In this document: positions 24,616 to 34,100 of the stretch, piece after piece | Layout: each line of letters begins with the position of its first letter | How positions within the stretch are numbered: the first letter of the stretch is position 1 | Position numbers and translations under genes: made by a program | The notes under the pieces: generated by a model | What the model was told of the DNA's origin: nothing | What the model saw: only the letters and a program-made list of their open reading frames with translations | The model's database searches: none | Source of the DNA: Neomegalonema perideroedes DSM 15528 | Lineage (GTDB): Bacteria; Pseudomonadota; Alphaproteobacteria; Rhodobacterales; Rhodobacteraceae | Direction of reading: 5' to 3' | Length of the DNA stretch: 64,000 nucleotides | NCBI RefSeq assembly: GCF_000374145.1 | Contig: NZ_KB893663.1 | Coordinates: 1 to 64,000, forward strand

Positions 24616-25587
24616 TCAATATTCGGTGGCGGCCTGCTGGCGCTCCAGATCCTCCAGCAATCTGCGGGCCTGAAGATCGCCGAAGCTGGAGGCCTCGCGG
24701 AAATAGGCGGCGGCGGCCGGAAGATCCTGCGCCACGCCGCGCCCGTCGCGCGCCGCCAGACCCATGCGCCGCGCCGCCTCGGGCAGATTCCGCACGCGCC
24801 AGAGCGCGTCGTAGACGGCGACCGCCACGTCCGGCGATTCGTTCTCGAAGCTCCCGGCGAGAGTCAGGGCGGCGGGCGCCGTGGCCTCCATGGCGAGGGT
24901 CTCGGCGGCGGCGCGCAGATCGTCGCCCGAGCGGGCGTTATGCAGGGCTTCGAGGAAATCCTGAAAGGGGTCGCGCCGCGAAACGCCGAGCGCCGCCACG
25001 CCGCCCGAAGAGGCCGCGCCCGGAAATCCGGGGGCCGGATCGGCGGAGCCGCCCAAAACCATGGGCGTCCCGAGAGGCGCCCCCCCCGGAGGAGCCCCGA
25101 GAGCGGCGGTTTGGAAAGGCGCAGCTTCGCTGCGGATGAATCCGCCCTCCGGCGCGGCGGGCGCCGCCTCAAGATCGGGCGAGGCGAAGAGCCGCGTGGC
25201 GGCCACGCCGCCGGGCGGAGTCGGGAGAGCCTGCGGAGAAAAGCCTCCGGCGCGCAAAGAAGACGGCGGCCATTCCTCCGCCCCCTCCTCCTCCGCGCTC
25301 AGGCCCTCAGGCGCGGCGGCCTCGCCTGAGGCGCGGCGCGCGTAATAGCTCGCCGTCTGCGCCGAGGGGGATTCGCGCGGAGCCGCGGCGGACAGAGCCT
25401 CCGCGGCGCCCAGACGCGCCAAAACCGCCGCAGGCTCGACGAGCCGCGCCTGAACCTCGGCGCCGGGAGCCGCCCCGGCGTCGCAGCCCGCCAGAAGGGC
25501 CGCCGAAAGAACGAGGCTCAGGCCGCGTGAAAGCGCCCGTTCCGCCCCGGTCCGAAAGTGAAGATCATCCTGCCGCATGGCGCGCAT
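24616..25587 (-). CDS. Lipoprotein with C-terminal Sel1-like repeats
   Basis: A 323-residue lipoprotein. The hydrophobic signal ends in the lipobox LLAGC (Cys about residue 35). Residues 40-210 are low-complexity, rich in Ala, Pro, Gly and Glu, and probably disordered. Residues about 215-320 show Sel1/TPR-like helical repeats (AARRMGLAARDGRGVAQDLP, then AAAYFREASSFGDLQARRLL), usually protein-protein interaction modules. It is followed on the same strand, upstream, by another exported protein with Sel1-like repeats at 25763, so the two may act together in the envelope. The partner is unknown. Confidence 0.65.
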   Translation of the reverse strand: MRAMRQDDLHFRTGAERALSRGLSLVLSAALLAGCDAGAAPGAEVQARLVEPAAVLARLGAAEALSAAAPRESPSAQTASYYARRASGEAAAPEGLSAEEEGAEEWPPSSLRAGGFSPQALPTPPGGVAATRLFASPDLEAAPAAPEGGFIRSEAAPFQTAALGAPPGGAPLGTPMVLGGSADPAPGFPGAASSGGVAALGVSRRDPFQDFLEALHNARSGDDLRAAAETLAMEATAPAALTLAGSFENESPDVAVAVYDALWRVRNLPEAARRMGLAARDGRGVAQDLPAAAAYFREASSFGDLQARRLLEDLERQQAATEY

Positions 25588-25762
25588 TGAACCATAAAGA
25601 CGCAGATTTTCCCACAGAAAAGAATTTCATGCCCCAATAAAGGAATAAATCACGCCAAAACGCAAAATCCGATGAAGATCGAAGGCCCGCCCCCGGCGTA
25701 GGAGCGGGCCTGTTCAGGCTTCGGATCTTCAGGCTTCGGACGCCTGCCGGATCCCGCGCGGA
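25588..25762. other. Intergenic region with hairpin and direct repeats
   Basis: The half next to the lipoprotein gene (25588-25670) is unusually AT rich and likely carries its promoter. At 25684-25710, GGCCCGC and GCGGGCC make a 7-bp stem that could end the transcript of the gene at 25763. TTCAGGCTTCGGA occurs twice in direct repeat at about 25713-25741. Confidence 0.45.
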
Positions 25763-27493
25763 TCAGGGCGCGGGGGCGGCCCCGTCGCGCAGGCGCGCGC
25801 CCAGACCGCCCATCCAGAGCTTCAGCGCTTCGGCCTCCACCCGCGTGGAGAGCGACTTCCAGACCTCGGCGTTGGTTCCCCCATCCTCGCTGAAGCGGCG
25901 ACGCAGCCCCTCATGCAGAGAAGCCGCGCCGTAATCTCCGGCGGCGGCGGCCACGCCCGCCCAAGTCAGCGCCTCGGCGTAGTCGCGCGGACGGCCCACG
26001 CCCTCGGCGGCGGCCCGCGCCAGACGCGCGACGGCGTCCAGATCGCCCGCCTGAGCCTGAGCCAGCAAAGGATCTTCGGCGAGCTTCGGCGCTTCGCCCT
26101 GAATCCGCATGGCCTCGGCGAGGTTCAGACCGGTCTCGGCCCGGTCGAGCAGCGCCTGCGCCCCGCTCAGCCCCTGAGCGCCCGCCCGCAGCGCCTGAGC
26201 ATAGGCGGCGGCGGAATCGCCCTGCGCGAGGCTCAGCCCGGCGAGGGCCAAAGCCGCCTCGGCGTCTCCGGCCTCGGCCAGAGGCGCGAGCAGGCCGCGG
26301 GCGGCCGCGGGCGCAGGCGGCACGCCCTCGCCCGCGAGCAGCGCCTTGGCCAGAATCAGACGACGCGCGGCGGGCAGAGACTCCGGCGCGGAGAGCGCCG
26401 TCTCGAACTCCGCCGGGTCGATCAGAGCGGCGAGGCGCGGCGGCGCGGCGGCGAAGACCGGACGCAGAGCCTCCACGGCGGCTTTGGGATCCTGAAGATC
26501 GACCAGAGCGCTCAGGCTCGGCGGAGTCTCCGGCGTCAGCGAGACCACCAGCCCGCCGCCCTGAGCCGCGACCCGGCCCAATTCGCGCGCCGCCGAATCG
26601 ACCAGCCTGCTCTCGGCGGGAGAGAGCTCGCCGCCCCGCGCCAGCTGGCTCTCCAGCCCCTGACGGACCGCGCCCTCGATTCCCGCAGGCCCGCCCGCGA
26701 GCCCGGAGAGCGTCTGCGCGAGGCGGGGCGCCAGATTGGCGCGCAGCTCGGCCCGCAGAAGACGCCCTTCGAGACGCGTCTCCGGGCTGTTGAATTCGCT
26801 CCAATCCTGATCTTCCTCAGGCCAGCCGGACTCCAGATCGGGCGCGCGCGGAATCTTGACCGAAGGGCGCTCGGCGCCGGTCGCGGGCGGCTCAAGAGTC
26901 GGGGGCTCGGGTTCGGGCGCCGGCGCCGGCGCAAGCGCGGGGCTGGGCGGCGTCCACTCCGCCGCATGCAGCCGATCCGCCAGCAGCTCCAGCCCGACCC
27001 GCCCGTAAGCGGCGTCGAATTCGGCGGAGAGCCGCCCCAGCGAAGGCCCGATCTCATAAGTCAGAGTGGCCTCGGCGCGGTCGATCTTCAGAGCCTGCGG
27101 CCCGAGCATGGCGAGGGCGGCCATCTCCTGCGGCTTGAGGCAGGCGGCCGCGACCTCGATTCCCGAGAGGGTCGCCCGGATCGAGATTTGATCGCGGCCC
27201 GCCGCGGCCTCGCCGATTTCGATCCGCGCGGCCGCGACCTCGCAGCCCGGACGCCCCAGAGCGGGCGGCGCGCCCAGAGTCGCGCCGAGATAGGCCAGCT
27301 TGTTCTCGCCGACCGCGATCTCGTCATAGCGGAAATCCGTCGCGGCGCGCAGGCTGACGGCGAAGCTCTGGGCGCCGAACCGCAGAACGGCGTCGCGCTC
27401 GGGGCCGTCGCCCATCAGGCCCGCCACGAGCGCCAGAGGCGCCGCCGAACTCAGGAAGGCGCTGGCCATCGACATCAGCATGAAGCTTTCCAC
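25763..27493 (-). CDS. Exported Sel1-repeat protein of unknown function
   Basis: A 576-residue protein. GTG 27493 follows AAGGAG by 9 bases; the N-terminus (SMASAFLSSAAPLALVAGLM) is a signal peptide or anchor. Residues 30-180 look like a beta-rich domain with repeated hydrophobic strands. Residues about 188-235 are a Pro/Glu linker, and residues 370-560 are Sel1/TPR-like helical repeats (LAPLAEAGDAEAALALAGLS, RLARAAAEGVGRPRDYAEAL). The same repeat type occurs in the lipoprotein just downstream (24616), and spacing of 175 bases allows one transcript. A role as a periplasmic scaffold is an inference. Confidence 0.65.
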   Translation of the reverse strand: MESFMLMSMASAFLSSAAPLALVAGLMGDGPERDAVLRFGAQSFAVSLRAATDFRYDEIAVGENKLAYLGATLGAPPALGRPGCEVAAARIEIGEAAAGRDQISIRATLSGIEVAAACLKPQEMAALAMLGPQALKIDRAEATLTYEIGPSLGRLSAEFDAAYGRVGLELLADRLHAAEWTPPSPALAPAPAPEPEPPTLEPPATGAERPSVKIPRAPDLESGWPEEDQDWSEFNSPETRLEGRLLRAELRANLAPRLAQTLSGLAGGPAGIEGAVRQGLESQLARGGELSPAESRLVDSAARELGRVAAQGGGLVVSLTPETPPSLSALVDLQDPKAAVEALRPVFAAAPPRLAALIDPAEFETALSAPESLPAARRLILAKALLAGEGVPPAPAAARGLLAPLAEAGDAEAALALAGLSLAQGDSAAAYAQALRAGAQGLSGAQALLDRAETGLNLAEAMRIQGEAPKLAEDPLLAQAQAGDLDAVARLARAAAEGVGRPRDYAEALTWAGVAAAAGDYGAASLHEGLRRRFSEDGGTNAEVWKSLSTRVEAEALKLWMGGLGARLRDGAAPAP

Positions 27494-27830
27494 AGGTCGG
27501 ATCTCCTTAAAAGCGCGTCGCGGCGCCGGACGGCCCTTCGGGACTCGCCCCGGCGGCGACCCTGCATGACCGCTCTCTCCCGCTGAAGGAGGATGCCTTG
27601 CGTCCCGTCCTGACGCAAGGCGCCCTTGCGGATCGGGTCCGAATCCCGTTCAGGGGCGGATGGGGCCTCCTCTGCGTCCTGCGCAAAGGGGCTTTCGCGC
27701 CAGCGGCGCCGCGCAAGAAAGTTTCTTGTTCCTTGGTCGCAGGAAAGATTGCTATAGCACTATGGACTGAGATGCGGACCCGGGCCGCGCTTCGGTCGGA
27801 CTCCCAATGGACAGCGTAGGGGGAGAGCTT
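27494..27830. promoter_or_regulatory. sdh upstream region: hairpin and possible promoter
   Basis: No convincing gene lies here. CCTTGCGTC (27596-27604) and GACGCAAGG (27612-27620) form a perfect 9-bp hairpin. TTGTTC (27726-27731) and GCTATA (27751-27756), separated by 19 bases, are the best promoter-like pair for sdhC, with a leader of about 70 bases; the long spacer makes this tentative. GGGGGAG precedes the sdhC ATG. Confidence 0.35.
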
Positions 27831-28241
27831 ATGTCCGGATCCGAACACGGCGCCGCCGTAGGCCGCGGCGCGCGGCCTTTGTCGCCGCATCTGCAAGTCT
27901 ATCGGCTGCCGCTCACGGCGGTGATGTCTATTCTGCACCGCGTCACGGGCTGCGCGCTCATGGGCGGCGGCGTGGCGCTGATCTGGTGGCTGGTGGCCGC
28001 CGCCAGCGGCAAGGGCGCTTTCGACTTCATCAACTGGCTTCTGACCAGCTGGGTCGGGGGCTTGGGGATGCTCGTCTTCGGCGCGGCCCTGATGTACCAT
28101 CTCTGCAATGGGATCCGGCATCTGATCTGGGACGCCGGATACGGCTATGAAAAGCCCGAGGTCGCCGCCTCCAATAAGGCGGTGCTGATCGGAGCGGGCG
28201 TCCTCTCCGCGGTTTTATTCGTTTACGCCTGGCTGGCTTGA
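27831..28241 (+). CDS. sdhC: Succinate dehydrogenase cytochrome b556 subunit
   Basis: A 136-residue membrane subunit that, with SdhD, holds heme b and the quinone site of complex II. Motifs: RPLSPHLQVYRLPLTAVMSI (about 13-32) is the SdhC signature with the quinone-site Ser/Arg region, and YHLCNGIRHLIWD (about 90-102) carries the heme-ligand His. It has three membrane helices. ATG 27831 follows GGGGGAG; an in-frame ATG at 27807 is less well placed. First gene of sdhCDAB. Confidence 0.95.
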   Translation: MSGSEHGAAVGRGARPLSPHLQVYRLPLTAVMSILHRVTGCALMGGGVALIWWLVAAASGKGAFDFINWLLTSWVGGLGMLVFGAALMYHLCNGIRHLIWDAGYGYEKPEVAASNKAVLIGAGVLSAVLFVYAWLA

Positions 28242-28251
28242 GGAGGCTCCC

Positions 28252-28629
28252 ATGGGCATGATCACGCCCCGCGCCCGGGTCGAGGGCTTAGGCTCCGCGA
28301 AATCCGGCACCGAACATTGGTGGGGCCAGCGCGTCACGGCGGTGGCGCTCGCCGTGCTGACGCCGATTTTTCTGGTCGGCTTCGCCAAAATGCTCGGACG
28401 GCCCTATGAGGAGGTTCTCGCCTTCTACGGCCGCCCGCTGAACGCGATCCTCGCCGGACTCTTCATCGCGGCGGCCTTCGTCCATCTGAAGCAGGGGCTT
28501 CAGGTGGTCATCGAGGATTACGTCCATTCGCCTGCGTTGAAGACCACGGCCTTCCTCGCCAACACCCTGCTGACCACCGCTTTCGCGGCGGCCGGAATCT
28601 TCTCGCTGGCGATCATCGCCCTGCGCTGA
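28252..28629 (+). CDS. sdhD: Succinate dehydrogenase hydrophobic membrane anchor subunit
   Basis: A 125-residue second membrane anchor of succinate dehydrogenase. The N-terminal GLGSAKSGTEHWWGQRVTAV and the helix AAFVHLKQGLQVVIEDYVHS, with the conserved heme-side His and quinone-site residues, identify the alphaproteobacterial SdhD type. Three hydrophobic helices. GAGGAGG lies just before the ATG and 10 bases after the sdhC stop. A gap of about 50 bases with a GC-rich stretch separates it from sdhA. Confidence 0.93.
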   Translation: MGMITPRARVEGLGSAKSGTEHWWGQRVTAVALAVLTPIFLVGFAKMLGRPYEEVLAFYGRPLNAILAGLFIAAAFVHLKQGLQVVIEDYVHSPALKTTAFLANTLLTTAFAAAGIFSLAIIALR

Positions 28630-28682
28630 CCCGGAAGGCGGCGCGGGGGGCGTCGCCTCAGGCAATCTGATCGAGGATGTTC

Positions 28683-30479
28683 ATGTCTTCTTACACCTAT
28701 GTCGATCACGCCTATGACGTGGTGGTGGTGGGCGCCGGCGGAGCCGGTCTGCGCGCCACGCTCGGCATGGCCGAACAGGGCTTGCGCACAGCCTGCGTGA
28801 CCAAGGTGTTTCCGACCCGCTCGCACACCGTGGCGGCGCAAGGCGGCATCGCGGCCTCTCTGCGCAATATGGGGCCGGATTCTTGGCAATGGCATATGTA
28901 CGACACCATCAAGGGGTCGGACTGGCTCGGCGACAACGACGCCATCGAATATATGGTCCGCGAGGCGCCCAAAGCCGTCTATGAGCTGGAGCATTACGGC
29001 GTGCCCTTCAGCCGCACCGAAGAGGGCAAGATCTATCAGCGGCCCTTCGGCGGACATATGCAGAATTACGGCGCCGGTCCTCCGGTTCAGCGCACCTGCG
29101 CCGCCGCCGACCGCACCGGCCACGCCATTCTGCATACGCTTTACGGCCAGTCCGTGAAGCATAACGCCGAATTCTTCATCGAATATTTCGCCACCGACCT
29201 CCTCATGACCGAGGACGGGCGCTGCGTCGGCGTGACGGCCTGGCGGCTCGACGACGGCACGATCCACCGCTTCCGCGCGAAGCTGGTCGTTCTGGCGACG
29301 GGCGGCTACGGCCGCGCCTATTTCTCCGCGACTTCGGCCCATACCTGCACCGGCGACGGCGGCGGCATGGTCGCCCGCGCGGGCCTGCCGCTTCAGGATA
29401 TGGAGTTCGTGCAGTTCCACCCCACCGGCATTTACGGCGCGGGCTGCCTCATCACCGAGGGCGCGCGCGGAGAAGGCGGCTACCTCGTGAACTCCGAGGG
29501 CGAGCGCTTCATGGAGCGTTACGCGCCCTCCGCGAAGGATCTGGCCTCGCGCGACGTGGTTTCGCGCTGCATGACCATCGAGATCCGCGAAGGCCGCGGC
29601 GTCGGGCCGAAGAAGGACCATATCTTCCTTCACCTCGACCATCTGCCGCCCGACGTGCTCCATGAGCGCCTCCCCGGCATCTCCGAGAGCGCCAAGATCT
29701 TCGCGGGCGTGGATCTCACCAAGGAGCCGATCCCGGTTCTGCCCACCGTCCATTACAATATGGGCGGCGTGCCGACGAATTACTGGGGCGAGGCTCTGAA
29801 CCCCACCGCCGAGAACCCCGACGCCGTCGTCCCGGGCCTCATGGCCGTGGGCGAGGCCGGATGCGCCAGCGTGCACGGCGGCAATCGTCTGGGCTCCAAT
29901 TCGCTGATCGACCTCGTGGTCTTCGGCCGCGCCGCCTCGATCCGCGCCAAGGAGGTGGTGGACGCCGCCGCCCCCGTGCCGTCGCTGCCTCAGGCCAGCG
30001 CCGAGCAGGCCATGGAGCGTTTCGACCGCATGCGCCACGCCAAGGGCCACGCCCCCACGGCGGAATTGCGCCTCAAGATGCAGAAGGCCATGCAGGAGGA
30101 CGCCGCCGTCTTCCGGCTTGAGGAATCTCTGCAATCGGGCTGCCGCCGGATCTCCGAGATCTGGAAGGAGAAGGCGGACATCGGCGTGACGGATCGTTCG
30201 CTGATCTGGAATTCGGATCTCATGGAGAGCCTCGAATTCGAGAACCTCATGGCCAACGCCATCACGACGGTCTACGGCGCCGAGGCGCGCAAGGAATCCC
30301 GCGGCGCCCACGCCCGCGAGGACTACACCGAGCGCGACGACGCCAATTGGCGCAAACACACCGTCTCCCGCCTCAGCGAGGATGGGCAGGTGGATCTGAG
30401 CTATCGTCCGGTTCACGCCGATCCGCTCAGCGATGAGATCGACCTCGCCAAAATCGCGCCCAAACCGCGCGTCTATTGA
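28683..30479 (+). CDS. sdhA: Succinate dehydrogenase flavoprotein subunit
   Basis: The 598-residue catalytic subunit, oxidising succinate to fumarate in the citrate cycle. [16 protein letters not shown] is the FAD dinucleotide fold; [13 protein letters not shown] has the His that binds FAD covalently; [20 protein letters not shown] and the distal His/Arg ([12 protein letters not shown]) form the substrate site. ATG 28683 is preferred because GAGG ends 6 bases before it; ATG 28677 overlaps that site. Followed by sdhB after 18 bases. Full length for the family. Confidence 0.97.
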   Translation: MSSYTYVDHAYDVVVVGAGGAGLRATLGMAEQGLRTACVTKVFPTRSHTVAAQGGIAASLRNMGPDSWQWHMYDTIKGSDWLGDNDAIEYMVREAPKAVYELEHYGVPFSRTEEGKIYQRPFGGHMQNYGAGPPVQRTCAAADRTGHAILHTLYGQSVKHNAEFFIEYFATDLLMTEDGRCVGVTAWRLDDGTIHRFRAKLVVLATGGYGRAYFSATSAHTCTGDGGGMVARAGLPLQDMEFVQFHPTGIYGAGCLITEGARGEGGYLVNSEGERFMERYAPSAKDLASRDVVSRCMTIEIREGRGVGPKKDHIFLHLDHLPPDVLHERLPGISESAKIFAGVDLTKEPIPVLPTVHYNMGGVPTNYWGEALNPTAENPDAVVPGLMAVGEAGCASVHGGNRLGSNSLIDLVVFGRAASIRAKEVVDAAAPVPSLPQASAEQAMERFDRMRHAKGHAPTAELRLKMQKAMQEDAAVFRLEESLQSGCRRISEIWKEKADIGVTDRSLIWNSDLMESLEFENLMANAITTVYGAEARKESRGAHAREDYTERDDANWRKHTVSRLSEDGQVDLSYRPVHADPLSDEIDLAKIAPKPRVY

Positions 30480-30497
30480 TCGGGAGAGCCGAAAGCC

Positions 30498-31277
30498 ATG
30501 GTCGCCTTCACCCTGCCCAAGAATTCGCGCATCGTCTCGGGCAAGACTTGGCCGAAACCGGCCGACGCGAAGAATCTCCGCGCCTTCAAGATCTATCGCT
30601 ACGACCCCGAGTCGGGCGAGAATCCGCGCGTGGACACCTATTACCTCGACCTCGCCGATTGCGGGCCGATGGTCCTCGACGCGATCATCAAGATCAAGAA
30701 CGAGGTCGATCCGACCCTGACCTTCCGGCGCTCCTGCCGCGAGGGAATCTGCGGCTCCTGCGCGATGAACATCGACGGGCGCAACACCCTCGCCTGCACC
30801 AAGGGCCTCGACGAGATCAAGGGCGACGTGAAGATCTATCCGCTGCCGCATATGCCGGTGGTGAAGGATCTGGTGCCGGATCTGACGCATTTCTATGCGC
30901 AGCACGCCAGCATCAAGCCGTGGCTGGAGACCAAGTCTCCGCCGCCCGCCGCCGAGTGGAAGCAGTCCATCGAGGACCGCCGCAAGCTCGACGGGCTTTA
31001 TGAATGCATCCTCTGCTCCTGCTGCTCCACCTCCTGCCCGAGCTATTGGTGGAACGGCGACCGCTATCTGGGTCCGGCGGCGCTGCTTCAGGCCTATCGC
31101 TGGATCGCCGACAGCCGCGACGAGGCCCGCGGCGAGCGGCTCGATAATCTGGAGGATCCCTTCCGGCTTTATCGCTGCCACACCATCATGAACTGCGCCA
31201 ACGCCTGCCCCAAGGGCCTCAACCCGGCCAAGGCCATCGGCGAGATCAAGAAGATGATGGTCGAGCGTCAGGTCTGA
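30498..31277 (+). CDS. sdhB: Succinate dehydrogenase iron-sulfur subunit
   Basis: A 259-residue subunit that carries electrons from SdhA to the quinone. Three clusters are visible: [15 protein letters not shown] (2Fe-2S, with a further Cys near CTKG), [17 protein letters not shown] (4Fe-4S) and [17 protein letters not shown] (3Fe-4S). It is the last gene of sdhCDAB and is followed by a strong intrinsic terminator at 31318. Full length; no anomalies. Confidence 0.97.
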   Translation: MVAFTLPKNSRIVSGKTWPKPADAKNLRAFKIYRYDPESGENPRVDTYYLDLADCGPMVLDAIIKIKNEVDPTLTFRRSCREGICGSCAMNIDGRNTLACTKGLDEIKGDVKIYPLPHMPVVKDLVPDLTHFYAQHASIKPWLETKSPPPAAEWKQSIEDRRKLDGLYECILCSCCSTSCPSYWWNGDRYLGPAALLQAYRWIADSRDEARGERLDNLEDPFRLYRCHTIMNCANACPKGLNPAKAIGEIKKMMVERQV

Positions 31278-31317
31278 TTCAGCTCTGATCCGGCCGCTTT
31301 CGGTCTGAGAATCCAAA

Positions 31318-31347
31318 CGCCGCCGGGGGCTCCTCGGCGGCGTTTTT
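31318..31347 (+). terminator. Intrinsic terminator of sdhCDAB
   Basis: CGCCGCCG (31318-31325) and CGGCGGCG (31335-31342) form an 8-bp stem followed by TTTTT, 40 bases after the sdhB stop. It also lies next to the end of the convergent gene at 31355. Confidence 0.9.
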
Positions 31348-31354
31348 CATGACG

Positions 31355-32101
31355 TCAGTTCGGGGGCGGGGCGTCGCTGCTGGCGATCTCGGAGGTGACG
31401 GTGAGGTCGAAGATTCTTTCGCCCGCCAGCCAACGCTCGAAGGCGCGCTCCTGAGTCCAGATGGTCGCGAGGGCCGCGTTCATCTCCAGAGGCGCCATCT
31501 CCAGCCCGAGGTCTTCGAGCGTATAGCCGATGGCGTTGTAATAGACCTGCGTATGCTCGAAGAAGCGCCGATGCGAGGGCGCGGGGACATAGGCGTTCCG
31601 CTCGTCATAGGCCTTGCGGCAGGCGGTCAGGCTGCCGCTGTGCATGGCCCGGCAGGTCAGAGGCCGCGCCGCATGGACGCGGCAGAATTTCGTCTCCGGA
31701 TCCAGCGAGGGGCAAGCCGCATGCTCGACGAAGCGCTGGCCGCCGCTCTTGCCGCGATGGCGCGAGTCGTGATCCAGAATCCGCGCGATCAGGGCTTGAG
31801 ATTCCTCGGGGGGAAAGGCGGTCTCGATATGCTCCGCGAGATAAAAGGCTTCGGGCGGCAGCAGGCTCACCATGGTGTTGCAGCAAAAGGCGCAGCCCGC
31901 GCCGCAAGCCGCTCTGAAACGCCCCGTCTCGGCCAGAGCCCCGAGCAGATCATGGAAATAGACGTTGGAGCGCTGATGCGTCAGCCCCACGGCGCGCATC
32001 ACCGTCTCGCGCGAGAGGCCGTTGCGCCGGAAGAAATCGGCGTAGCGCCGATGTTCGGTCGCGGTTTCGGGCGCTTGAATCCCTAAAGGCGCGAGGACCA
32101 T
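31355..32101 (-). CDS. YkgJ-family cysteine-cluster protein
   Basis: A 248-residue protein with the Cys pattern of the YkgJ/UPF0153 zinc- or iron-binding family: ACGAGCAFCC near residue 68, then CPSLDPETKFCRVHAARPLTCRA with further Cys. The family is thought to bind a metal cluster, and its function is not established. ATG 32101 is chosen because GGAGGAG lies about 10 bases upstream; the open frame extends further without a ribosome site. It is convergent with sdhB across a shared terminator region. Confidence 0.8.
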   Translation of the reverse strand: MVLAPLGIQAPETATEHRRYADFFRRNGLSRETVMRAVGLTHQRSNVYFHDLLGALAETGRFRAACGAGCAFCCNTMVSLLPPEAFYLAEHIETAFPPEESQALIARILDHDSRHRGKSGGQRFVEHAACPSLDPETKFCRVHAARPLTCRAMHSGSLTACRKAYDERNAYVPAPSHRRFFEHTQVYYNAIGYTLEDLGLEMAPLEMNAALATIWTQERAFERWLAGERIFDLTVTSEIASSDAPPPN

Positions 32102-32207
32102 GAACGCGTCTCCTCCTCTCCTAAAGGCGTAGGAAACTGCGTCCTCTTCGGCTCTGCGGCAAGAGCGCGGCGCCCCAAGCGCGGATTTGTGAAGAGGCCG
32201 GGCGGCT

Positions 32208-33239
32208 TTAAATCCGGCGTCCCGCCGCGTCGAACCAATGGAGCTTTTCCGCAGGGGCCCGGATTTCAAGCTCCGTTCCCGGCTCCATCCGCGCCCGGCC
32301 CGCCGTCCGGACGATCATCCGCGCGCCGCCCGCAGGCGCATGAGCGTGCAGATAGCTTTCCGCGCCCACCGGCTCCACGCCGTCGAGGATCGCCCGGATC
32401 TTCAGACCGCCCTCGGAGGCGAAGCCGTCGAGGATCGCGTCCTCGGGGCGGAAGCCGAGCTTCGCCGCTCCGGCGGGGATGGGGCCTGAAAGCTCCGCCG
32501 AAGCCGGGTCGATGAGGTTCATCGGCGGCGCCCCGATGAAGCCCGCCACGAAGATCGAAGCGGGCTTTTCGTAAATCTCCAGCGGATCCCCCGCCTGCTC
32601 GACTTCTCCGGCGTTCATCACCACCAGCAGATCCGCGAGGGTCATGGCCTCCAACTGGTCATGAGTCACATAAAGCGAGGTCACGCCGAGTTCGCGTTGC
32701 AGCCGCTTGATCTCGACGCGCATCTGGCCGCGCAATTTGGCGTCGAGATTGGATAAAGGCTCGTCGAAGAGGAAGACTTTCGGCTGGCGCACGATGGCCC
32801 GCCCCATCGCCACGCGCTGACGCTGGCCGCCCGATAATTCGCGCGGGCGGCGGTCGAGCAGGTGGCCAAGCTCTAAAGTGGCGGCGGCCTCGCGCACGCG
32901 GCGGTCGATCTCGGCTTTGGGCGTGCCGCGATTGCGCAGGCCATAGGCCATGTTGTCATAGACCTTCATATGCGGATAAAGCGCGTAATTCTGAAAGACC
33001 ATGGCGATGTCGCGATCGGTGGGGCTCACCTGATTGACCACGCGCCCCTCGATGGAGATTTCCCCCTCGGATATGGTCTCCAGCCCCGCGACCATGCGCA
33101 GAAGCGTCGATTTTCCGCAGCCCGAAGGCCCCACCAGCACGCAAAGCGCCTTGTCGGGAATGGCGATGGAGACGCCCTTCACGGCCTCCATCCCATTGGG
33201 ATAACGCTTGCGGACCGCCTTCAGATCGACCTCGGCCAT
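32208..33239 (-). CDS. ugpC: sn-Glycerol-3-phosphate ABC importer ATPase
   Basis: A 343-residue CUT1-type ATPase with Walker [12 protein letters not shown], signature [13 protein letters not shown], Walker [12 protein letters not shown] and a C-terminal TOBE domain (from about residue 235). It is the last gene of ugpBAEC, so it powers uptake of glycerol-3-phosphate or glycerophosphodiesters. It starts 3 bases after the ugpE stop. Sequence alone cannot separate UgpC from MalK-type ATPases; the operon decides it. No ugpQ phosphodiesterase gene follows. Confidence 0.92.
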   Translation of the reverse strand: MAEVDLKAVRKRYPNGMEAVKGVSIAIPDKALCVLVGPSGCGKSTLLRMVAGLETISEGEISIEGRVVNQVSPTDRDIAMVFQNYALYPHMKVYDNMAYGLRNRGTPKAEIDRRVREAAATLELGHLLDRRPRELSGGQRQRVAMGRAIVRQPKVFLFDEPLSNLDAKLRGQMRVEIKRLQRELGVTSLYVTHDQLEAMTLADLLVVMNAGEVEQAGDPLEIYEKPASIFVAGFIGAPPMNLIDPASAELSGPIPAGAAKLGFRPEDAILDGFASEGGLKIRAILDGVEPVGAESYLHAHAPAGGARMIVRTAGRARMEPGTELEIRAPAEKLHWFDAAGRRI

Positions 33240-33242
33240 GGC

Positions 33243-34091
33243 TTATTTCTCCGTCTCGACGAGGCCGCGCACGAAGGCGCGCTGCATCAGAACCACCACC
33301 AGAACCGGCGGCAGAATCGCCAGCACGCAAGTCACCATGACGATATGCCAAGGCGTGCCGTGGTCCACGAAGGAGACCATCTTGCGCAGCGCGATGACGA
33401 TGGTGTTCATCTCGGCTTGGTTGGTCATGAGCAAAGGCCAGAGATATTGCGTCCAGCCATAGATGAAGAGGATCACGAACAAAGCCGCGATGTTGGATTT
33501 CGACAAAGGCAGCAAAATGTCTTTGAAGAATTTGAAGGGCCCCGCCCCGTCGATGCGCGCCGCCTCGACCAATTCGCCGGGGATGGTCAGGAAGAACTGA
33601 CGAAAGAGCAAGGTCGCGGTGGCCGAGGCGATCAGAGGCAGGATCAGGCCGGTGTAGGTGTCGATCAGCTTAAGGTCGACCATCACCTTATAGGTCGGCA
33701 GAATGCGCACCTCGACGGGCAGCATCAGCGTCACGAAGATGATCCAGAAGAAGACCATCCGCCCTGGAAAGCGAAAGAACACGATGGCGTAGGCCGAGGT
33801 GATCGAGATCACGATCTTCCCGACCGCGATGCCCAAAGCCATGATCGCCGTGTTCAGCAGGAGCCGCCAGACGGGGACTCCGCCGAGATTGGCCGCGCCC
33901 TCGAAGAAGGCGGCGCGGTAATTCTCGATGAAACGGCCGCCCGGCGTCAGAGGCATGGGCGGACGCACGATGTCCGGCCCCGCATGAGTCGAGGCGATGA
34001 AGACGTAATAGAGCGGAAAGGCGACGATCAGGATCCCGAGGATCAAAATCGCATGGGCCAGCCGGATTCCCCAGCGCGAATCTCCGATCAT
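33243..34091 (-). CDS. ugpE: sn-Glycerol-3-phosphate ABC importer permease
   Basis: A 282-residue MalG-type permease with six membrane helices and the EAA loop VEAARIDGAGPFKFFKDILL, which contacts UgpC. Positioned between ugpA and ugpC as in the E. coli order B-A-E-C. The start lies 9 bases after the ugpA stop. The N-terminal periplasmic segment HAGPDIVRPPMPLTPG is typical of UgpE. No anomalies. Confidence 0.93.
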   Translation of the reverse strand: MIGDSRWGIRLAHAILILGILIVAFPLYYVFIASTHAGPDIVRPPMPLTPGGRFIENYRAAFFEGAANLGGVPVWRLLLNTAIMALGIAVGKIVISITSAYAIVFFRFPGRMVFFWIIFVTLMLPVEVRILPTYKVMVDLKLIDTYTGLILPLIASATATLLFRQFFLTIPGELVEAARIDGAGPFKFFKDILLPLSKSNIAALFVILFIYGWTQYLWPLLMTNQAEMNTIVIALRKMVSFVDHGTPWHIVMVTCVLAILPPVLVVVLMQRAFVRGLVETEK

Positions 34092-34100
34092 GCCGCGGCC

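Noticed and set aside
27598-27819. Short frame upstream of sdhC with GAAGGAGG nearby
   Set aside because: It would need a TTG start; the ATG next to the ribosome-like site stops after six codons. The region is better explained as leader and promoter.
28518-31316. Very long open frame on the minus strand opposite sdhDAB
   Set aside because: It is the antisense shadow of GC-rich, strongly biased sdh codons; the product is Gly/His/Arg/Leu-rich with no known domain and no ribosome site. Similar shadows opposite ugp, OppA, uvrA and the (p)ppGpp synthetase were rejected for the same reason.
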